Shown here: in pieces, positions 58,713 to 64,000 of the stretch
How the letters are laid out: each line of letters begins with the position of its first letter
How positions within the stretch are numbered: the first letter of the stretch is position 1
Assembly: GCA_965275915.1 (NCBI GenBank)
Contig: CBDHYI010000008.1
Span: 248,001-312,000 of the forward strand
DNA length: 64,000 nucleotides
Direction: 5' to 3'
DNA from: JBDWFY01 sp965275915
GTDB lineage: Bacteria > Pseudomonadota > Alphaproteobacteria > Rhizobiales > Stappiaceae
The notes under the pieces: model-generated
The model's input: only the letters and a program-made list of their open reading frames with translations
Database searches by the model: none
Told to the model about the DNA's origin: nothing
Program-made: the position numbers and the translations under genes

Positions 58713-60371
58713 TTACCGATGCTCCTCGACGTTCGCTTCGATCAGGGCCTTGTTGAAATTGCTGAGGGCGTGAACGTGGCTCGCCCATCCGACGACTTCG
58801 TTCTCATCGTTGCGGGAAACGACCGGAAGACGTTCGGCACCGCTTGAATCGAAAATTCTCAGGGCCGTTTCAAGCGTATCGGTTCGTCGAAGCCGCGGGC
58901 AATCGTCGTCCGGGTCGATATGACTTGGTTCGGTTTCGGCAATGGGCTGCATGAAATCGGAAACATGAACGGTTCTGACAAGCCAGCGATGAGCCCCGTC
59001 CTGCATGACATAGCCGCGGGACTCCAATTGCCACTGGAAGAAGGACCGCCCGTGAACGGCCAGTGTCAGGCCATTGGCAATGGAAACGGTGATCAGTAAC
59101 GCTATGGACAATCCATAGCCGCCGGTCAGCTCAAACACGATCATCGTTGTGGAAATCGGTGCGCCCAGAACGGCCGCGGCCACAGCTCCCATCCCCAGAA
59201 TGGCGTAAAGGCCATGGGACGAGGCGAGGTCGGGAAAGATGGAGGCGGCGATCAGGCCGAAGGCTCCTCCGGCCATTGCACCGAGATAGAGCGAGGGCGT
59301 AAAAACACCGCCGCCAAACCGGGATGCAAGGGTTATGGCCGTCGCGGCGGTTTTGACGACCAGCAGAATGAGCAGGGTTTCAATCGCGAGCTGATGCTTG
59401 AGCGCCTGGTCCGTTGTTTCGTAACCGACGCCGAGGATTTCGGGAAAAAATACTCCGATTGATCCCACAATCAATCCGCCGATGACCGGCCTCAGCCACA
59501 AAGGCATTTCAATGTTTCGGGCGACCCAGTCGGTTGAAATCAGCGCGAACTGAAAGCAAATGGCAACAGCCGCGCAGGTCAAGCCCAATAGCGCGAAGGC
59601 CGGGATCTCCCAGTATGAGGTAATCTGATATTGCGGGATAACAAATGCCGCGACATCGCCGAACCAAAGCCGCGAAATGATCGCGCCCACGGTCGAGGCG
59701 AGGACGATGGGAACAAAAGCGGACATGGCATAATGTCCGAGAATCACCTCATGGGCGAACAACACACCGGCAATCGGGGCGTTGAAGGACGCTGACACGG
59801 CGCTGGCAACGCCGCAGGCCAGTATGATCTTGCGGCTGGTATCAGGCAGGCCGAATGCGCCGCAGACAGCTGTACCCAGTGTGGCGCCCAGATGGACGAC
59901 AGGGCCCTCACGACCTGCGCTGGCCCCTGAGCCCAGCGAAATTGTGGTGATAAGGGCCGACGACAGGCCGGGCCCGAGGCCAAGCCCTCGGGCGCCCTTG
60001 ATTCGGGCTTCAATTACGTCAGCCACGCCGAGAGCCCGCCTGCCCGGTTGCAGTCGTACCAGGAGATAGCCGACAATTGCGCCGCCTATGGTGGGCGCCA
60101 GTATGACCACCCACCAGGGTTGAGCGGCTGCGGCCGAGGCTACCCGCTCGCTCATGGTTTGAATCCACGGCCATTGGAACAGGCCGATTGCCAGCCTGAA
60201 AATAATGGCGGCAACCGCCGCGACCGCACCGATAACAATCGCAAGAAACCAGATCAGCGGCAGTCTGAATGACAGGAACAGCTTAAGGTTTGGCGTAATC
60301 CAGCTCCGCAGGATCGCCGGAAGTCGCAAAAGCGTGTTCCACATGTCCTTCAGCCCCGCTGGAACGGGCAA
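58713..60371 (-). CDS. ClC-family chloride channel or H+/Cl- antiporter
   Basis: The 552-residue membrane protein has about 12-18 hydrophobic segments followed by a cytoplasmic tail. The selectivity motifs are complete: GSGASAGREGPVVHLGATLG (about 150-169, with the external gating Glu), FNAPIAGVLFAHEVILG with the Glu that matches the inner proton-path Glu of E. coli ClcA, and FGGGVFTPSLYLGAMAGGAF. This points to an exchanger rather than a passive channel. The tail (about 460-545) resembles a CBS pair (LRRTDTLETALRIFDSSGAE, RLPVVSRNDENEVVGW). The start is TTG with GGAG upstream; the next ATG is nine codons in. It is convergent with pepP. Confidence 0.9.
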   Translation of the reverse strand: MPVPAGLKDMWNTLLRLPAILRSWITPNLKLFLSFRLPLIWFLAIVIGAVAAVAAIIFRLAIGLFQWPWIQTMSERVASAAAAQPWWVVILAPTIGGAIVGYLLVRLQPGRRALGVADVIEARIKGARGLGLGPGLSSALITTISLGSGASAGREGPVVHLGATLGTAVCGAFGLPDTSRKIILACGVASAVSASFNAPIAGVLFAHEVILGHYAMSAFVPIVLASTVGAIISRLWFGDVAAFVIPQYQITSYWEIPAFALLGLTCAAVAICFQFALISTDWVARNIEMPLWLRPVIGGLIVGSIGVFFPEILGVGYETTDQALKHQLAIETLLILLVVKTAATAITLASRFGGGVFTPSLYLGAMAGGAFGLIAASIFPDLASSHGLYAILGMGAVAAAVLGAPISTTMIVFELTGGYGLSIALLITVSIANGLTLAVHGRSFFQWQLESRGYVMQDGAHRWLVRTVHVSDFMQPIAETEPSHIDPDDDCPRLRRTDTLETALRIFDSSGAERLPVVSRNDENEVVGWASHVHALSNFNKALIEANVEEHR

Positions 60372-60693
60372 ACGGCTCCGCTCCCGTCTGATTTGCGCAA
60401 TCTCTGGGTGAGGCAGCGCGCTTCCTCTTCCGGACAGTTTTACCTGTTCTGTGTAAATTTAACAGACGTTTATGTGGCGGCGCCGACACAATGCGGCGCG
60501 CAATCCGACCCCGGCACGATAAGATTGAGAACGAATGCACATCTGGGATGAACCGGTCGCTGCCGAATATGGAAGAAATCGTCTTACGCTGCGTTACTTT
60601 ATAATACGAATCTTTCATGCGAAGCCTTTGGCATATCACGGTGTTTTTTGATAGGGTCTGATTGGAGAGTCAGTTAGTAAGACAGGTGAAAGA
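60372..60693. other. Gap between divergent genes (322 bp)
   Basis: The region separates the minus-strand ClC gene from the plus-strand FAD oxidase gene and must contain both promoters. I saw no supported small frame, no long inverted repeat and no RNA gene. The oxidase ribosome site (AGGTGAAAGA) is at its right end. Confidence 0.5.
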
Positions 60694-62100
60694 ATGACCG
60701 TCGCCAGCGCGAAGGATAATCTATCGGACAATTCATCGGCTGCGGTTCTGGTTTGCGCGCAGCTGGCAGAGCGGTTTGGAAACCGGTTTTCCAAATCAGG
60801 GTCGGTGAGGGAACAGCACGGCCATACAACAACCTGGTTGCCGAACCAGACACCCGATGGTGTCGTTTTTCCTCAGACAACCGAGGAAGTGGCAGAGATC
60901 GTCAAACTGTGTGCCGCCCACGATTTCCCGATCATACCCTTTGGGGCGGGTTCGTCTCTGGAGGGGCATGTGAATGCGCCCTTTGGCGGCATTTCGATCG
61001 ATCTCACGAATATGAACGCCGTCCTGGAAGTGAACGCCGAGGATCTGGACTGCAGCATCCAGGCCGGCATAACCCGCAAGCAGCTGAATGTCAGACTGCG
61101 CGATACCGGCCTTTTCTTTCCGATCGATCCCGGTGCGGATGCGACCTTGGGCGGCATGGCCGCGACGCGCGCCTCCGGAACAAACGCGGTGCGCTATGGC
61201 ACAATGAGAGAGAACGTGCTCGGGCTGACTGTTGTTATGCCGGACGGGCAGATCATAAAAACCGGTGGACGGGCCAGGAAGTCATCGGCGGGTTACGATC
61301 TCACCCATTTGATGATCGGTTCGGAGGGGACGCTGGGCATCATAACCGAGCTGACAATGAAACTGCACGGCATACCTGAGAGCATCGCCGGCGGCCTGTG
61401 CCCGTTTAACGACCTTGATGCCGCCTGCAATGCGGTGATCATGACCATTCAAAGCGGTTTGCCGGTTGCCAGGATCGAACTGCTTGACGATGTTCAGATC
61501 AAAGCCTGCAATCAGTATTCAAACCTGTCCCTCAAAGAAAAGCCGACGCTGTTTCTGGAATTCCACGGGACAGAGCACAGTGTCAGGGAACAGTCCGAAC
61601 GGTTCGGTGACATTGCGCGGGAATTCGGCAGCGACGATTTTGTCTGGGCAACGCAGGCCGAAGAACGCACCAGGTTATGGAAGGCGCGACACGATGCGTT
61701 TTGGGCCGGAAAGGCCTATCGGCCCGGCCATGCGGCGGTGACCACTGATGTTTGCGTGCCCATCTCACAATTGGCCACGTGCATTCATCAGACCAGGGAC
61801 GACATTGATAAGCTTGATGTGACGGCGGCAATTGTCGGGCACGTCGGGGACGGCAACTTTCATGTCCTTGTTCTGTTTGACGATAAAATTCCCGGGTTGA
61901 ACCGTAAAGTTGAGGATTTCGTAGCCACATTGAACGAACGGGCGATCGACCTTGGCGGTACCTGCACGGGTGAGCACGGCATCGGTCAGGGAAAGAAAAA
62001 ATATCTGCAACGGGAGCACGGCGGAGCCGTGGAAATCATGCGCCAGCTAAAAAGAACGCTTGATCCCAAGGGTATCATGAATCCGGGAAAGATATTTTAG
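60694..62100 (+). CDS. FAD-linked oxidase, D-lactate dehydrogenase/GlcD type
   Basis: The 468-residue protein has an FAD_binding_4 domain (about 50-230): VVFPQTTEEVAEIVKLCAAH, then PIIPFGAGSSLEGHVNAPFG and PIDPGADATLGGMAATRASG, LIGSEGTLGIITE-type sequence (HLMIGSEGTLGIITELTMKL). The FAD-oxidase C domain (about 240-467) has HVGDGNFHVLVLFD and GTCTGEHGIGQGKKKYL, whose His residues bind the substrate carboxylate and metal. It fits D-lactate dehydrogenase (cytochrome) or the glycolate oxidase subunit GlcD. GlcE and GlcF are not adjacent, which favours the stand-alone D-lactate or D-2-hydroxyacid form. There is no iron-sulfur domain and no signal peptide. Confidence 0.88.
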   Translation: MTVASAKDNLSDNSSAAVLVCAQLAERFGNRFSKSGSVREQHGHTTTWLPNQTPDGVVFPQTTEEVAEIVKLCAAHDFPIIPFGAGSSLEGHVNAPFGGISIDLTNMNAVLEVNAEDLDCSIQAGITRKQLNVRLRDTGLFFPIDPGADATLGGMAATRASGTNAVRYGTMRENVLGLTVVMPDGQIIKTGGRARKSSAGYDLTHLMIGSEGTLGIITELTMKLHGIPESIAGGLCPFNDLDAACNAVIMTIQSGLPVARIELLDDVQIKACNQYSNLSLKEKPTLFLEFHGTEHSVREQSERFGDIAREFGSDDFVWATQAEERTRLWKARHDAFWAGKAYRPGHAAVTTDVCVPISQLATCIHQTRDDIDKLDVTAAIVGHVGDGNFHVLVLFDDKIPGLNRKVEDFVATLNERAIDLGGTCTGEHGIGQGKKKYLQREHGGAVEIMRQLKRTLDPKGIMNPGKIF

Positions 62101-62390
62101 TGCCGGTTGGGCGAACGGATGACGAAATCTTGGCATAGAATCGGGTATCGTACGGGTTAGGCATAAACGGCAAAACCCTTATGAGGGTTGTCATTCGTCC
62201 GGGTATGGACCTTGCATGCGGGATCACTGGGAGACTTTGGCGACTATAACCGTGTTCTTTTGGTAAATTCTCTGTCGGACGGGAGGATTTTCGCCAAAGT
62301 TCTGGTTTCTTGAGTAGTGAAACAGGATAAACAATGCCATTGCAGCGGGCGACATTTGGGAACGCAACCTGACGATTTTGGAGATTTACG
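62101..62390. other. Gap before the AsmA-family gene (290 bp)
   Basis: No gene is supported here. One perfect hairpin, AACCCT-TATG-AGGGTT (62174-62189), lies 74 bp past the oxidase stop without a T run. GGAG near the right end (62380-62383) is the likely ribosome site of the next gene. Confidence 0.45.
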
Positions 62391-64000
62391 CTGAATTCGC
62401 TCTACATCACCATTGGTGTCAGCCTGATTGCTACGCTTATTATCGCTTTGATCGGCCCGTTTTTCATCGACTGGACGAGTTACCGAAGTACGTTTGAAGA
62501 CTATGCGGAACAGGTCATGGGCCAGCCGGTAACGGTTCTGGGCGATGCGGATGTGCGTCTGCTCCCCAGTCCGCGGCTCACCTTTACCGATGTGCGCGTC
62601 GGAACGGTTGAAGATCCCCTGATGGAGGTCTCCAGCTTCGAAGTTGTTGCCGAGTTGCCGCCACTTCTTAAGGGAGAAGTGCGTGTTCAGGAGATGCTGC
62701 TGCAAAATCCGGTTCTCCGACTGGGTCTTGATGAGAGCGGTCGCCTGGACTGGTTTACCCAGCGACAGGGAAGAAAGACCGAGGCGCTTGATCCGAACTC
62801 CGTTCAACTGAACGACATAGAAATCATAAACGGGGCAGTCCGGGTTACCGATGCCAGGACGGGCGCGGTTTATGCCGTCGACACAATCAATCTTGCCGGT
62901 TCGGCCCGGTCTCTGAACGGCCCTTTTCGGGGTGATGGTGCGCTTTCGATCGGCAATACGCCGCACACCATCAGTTTTGCGACCGGCCGCAAGACGGGCG
63001 ATGGCGACATCCTGGTCAAGGCGCAGATTAATCCGGCATCCGAGCCGGTAAGCTGGAATTTCAACGGCGATCTGTCGCATGCCGATGGCGTGCCGCAGTT
63101 TGACGGCTCGTTTTCACTGGCGACCATTGTTCCCGAGGAAGAAGCGGCGGAGGCGTTCACAAAAATCTGGAACGGTCAGGGCGCCGTCATTATGAACTCC
63201 GACGGCATCACATTTGAAAGTTTCGATGTGCGCTACGGTCCGGAGGACAAATCGATCCACCTGCAAGGATCGGCGCAGGCAGATTTTGGCACCCGTCCCA
63301 GCTTCAAGGCGCAGTTGCACTCCAAACAGATCGATCTTGACCGGCTCATGGGCCGCGGGCCCCAGAATCCTGTTTCGACGCGGGATGCGGTCGCGGCGCT
63401 GGTTGAGGGGGTCAAAACGCTTCCGGTCACATCCATGCCCGGAAGCGTCGCATTTGATCTGCCCGGCCTGGTTGTCAATGGCAACATTATCCAGGACATA
63501 GAAATCAATGCCTCGTCCCTGCCGCGCGGATGGGCGGTGGAGAGGGTTTCGGCCAAGCTTCCCGGCCGTTCCGAATTCCTGTCCGAAGGTGAGCTCAATC
63601 TTCGGGGTGCACTGTATTACAAAGGCGATTTGAGGCTGGAGTCCCAGCAGCCGGCGGCGTTTGTGAACTGGTGGCAGAACAGCAAATCCACCAACACACT
63701 TGCACTGGATCCCGTCAGTCTGGATCTGCGGATGGAACTTGGGACCGCGGGCATGGTGATATCCAAAATTGACGGGCAACTGGGGACGGATCGGATCAGC
63801 GGATCCGCTTCCTGGAAACCGGCTTTTGACGGTTCGCGGCCCGAATATGCCGCGGATCTCGACGCACAGACCCTGACACTGGATCAGATACAGGCCGTGT
63901 TGCGCCTGGTTTTCGCACACGGCGGAACCGCCGGGTCAGAGGAAGAAAATGTGCCCATGGCGGCGGATATCGGCTTGCGCCTTCATGCCGATCGCCTCGA
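62391..64000 (+). CDS. AsmA-family protein (partial, probable CTG start)
   Basis: A long frame runs open from a stop at 62370-62372 to the right edge. No ATG, GTG or TTG occurs in frame before the first membrane segment. The product from the CTG at 62391 begins NSLYITIGVSLIATLIIALI, continues GPFFIDWTSYRSTFEDYAEQ, and matches the usual AsmA N-end (one span, a Pro-Phe, IDW, then YR). GGAG lies about seven bases before this CTG. GQPVTVLGDADVRLLPSPRL and FTDVRVG follow, also AsmA hallmarks. AsmA-like proteins bridge the inner and outer membranes and affect phospholipid transport and outer membrane assembly. At least 536 residues are in the window. Confidence 0.85.
   Translation, partial: MNSLYITIGVSLIATLIIALIGPFFIDWTSYRSTFEDYAEQVMGQPVTVLGDADVRLLPSPRLTFTDVRVGTVEDPLMEVSSFEVVAELPPLLKGEVRVQEMLLQNPVLRLGLDESGRLDWFTQRQGRKTEALDPNSVQLNDIEIINGAVRVTDARTGAVYAVDTINLAGSARSLNGPFRGDGALSIGNTPHTISFATGRKTGDGDILVKAQINPASEPVSWNFNGDLSHADGVPQFDGSFSLATIVPEEEAAEAFTKIWNGQGAVIMNSDGITFESFDVRYGPEDKSIHLQGSAQADFGTRPSFKAQLHSKQIDLDRLMGRGPQNPVSTRDAVAALVEGVKTLPVTSMPGSVAFDLPGLVVNGNIIQDIEINASSLPRGWAVERVSAKLPGRSEFLSEGELNLRGALYYKGDLRLESQQPAAFVNWWQNSKSTNTLALDPVSLDLRMELGTAGMVISKIDGQLGTDRISGSASWKPAFDGSRPEYAADLDAQTLTLDQIQAVLRLVFAHGGTAGSEEENVPMAADIGLRLHADRL

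Overview
The window looks like chromosomal DNA of an alphaproteobacterium, most probably of the order Hyphomicrobiales (Rhizobiales). The basis is gene content and order. RNase P RNA lies directly before a full division and cell wall (dcw) cluster that runs mraZ-rsmH-ftsL-ftsI-murE-murF-mraY-murD-ftsW-murG-murC-murB-ddl-ftsQ-ftsA-ftsZ and continues into lpxC, bamD, recN and ligA. FtsZ has a long linker, and BA14K, DUF2336, DUF1127 and extensin-like proteins, typical of this class, are present. I see no phage, plasmid, transposase, CRISPR array, rRNA or tRNA gene.

Layout. 1-1.8 kb: the tail of an unidentified gene, a glutathione S-transferase-like gene, and an ArsR regulator paired with an AHSA1/SRPBCC protein. 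1.9-7.6 kb: a methionine operon of an ArsR-methyltransferase fusion regulator, metF and metH, with an 18-bp perfect palindrome before it and a terminator after it. 7.8-14.6 kb: accessory envelope and redox genes (a 27-codon membrane peptide, DUF2336, extensin-like protein, BA14K protein, two further small genes, multicopper oxidase, HugZ-like protein, methyltransferase). 14.7-19.4 kb: a 1199-residue 5-oxoprolinase/hydantoinase A+B fusion divergent from a winged-helix regulator; the shared promoter region carries a 271-bp element with terminal inverted repeats. 19.5-25.6 kb: META-domain protein, TerB-DnaJ protein, peptidoglycan amidase, lytic transglycosylase, and a flavin-binding protein divergent from a MocR regulator. 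25.6-46.4 kb: rnpB, the dcw cluster and lpxC. 46.7-58.7 kb: bamD, recN, an OhrR-like MarR regulator, ligA, a GNAT acetyltransferase, a PcrA/UvrD helicase, prmA, DUF1127 and aminopeptidase P. 58.7-64 kb: a ClC transporter, an FAD-linked oxidase and the start of an AsmA-family gene that runs off the window.

How it works together. The dcw genes make lipid II and build the divisome. They are tightly packed, many with 1-4 bp overlaps, which suggests translational coupling. Four 10-bp-phased CCC boxes overlap the apparent mra promoter and are a good candidate for a MraZ operator. The met operon regenerates methionine and is probably controlled by its own first gene. Several regulators (two ArsR proteins, MocR, two MarR types) sit beside their likely targets or palindromic sites.

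Most of the window is conserved housekeeping DNA, and I did not find a clear new multi-gene system. The points most worth a second look are the inverted-repeat element and its partial copy abutting the amidase gene, the phased boxes before mraZ, a probable CTG start codon in the AsmA gene, three very small genes, the palindrome before the methionine operon, and an OhrR-like regulator that lacks the usual N-terminal cysteine.
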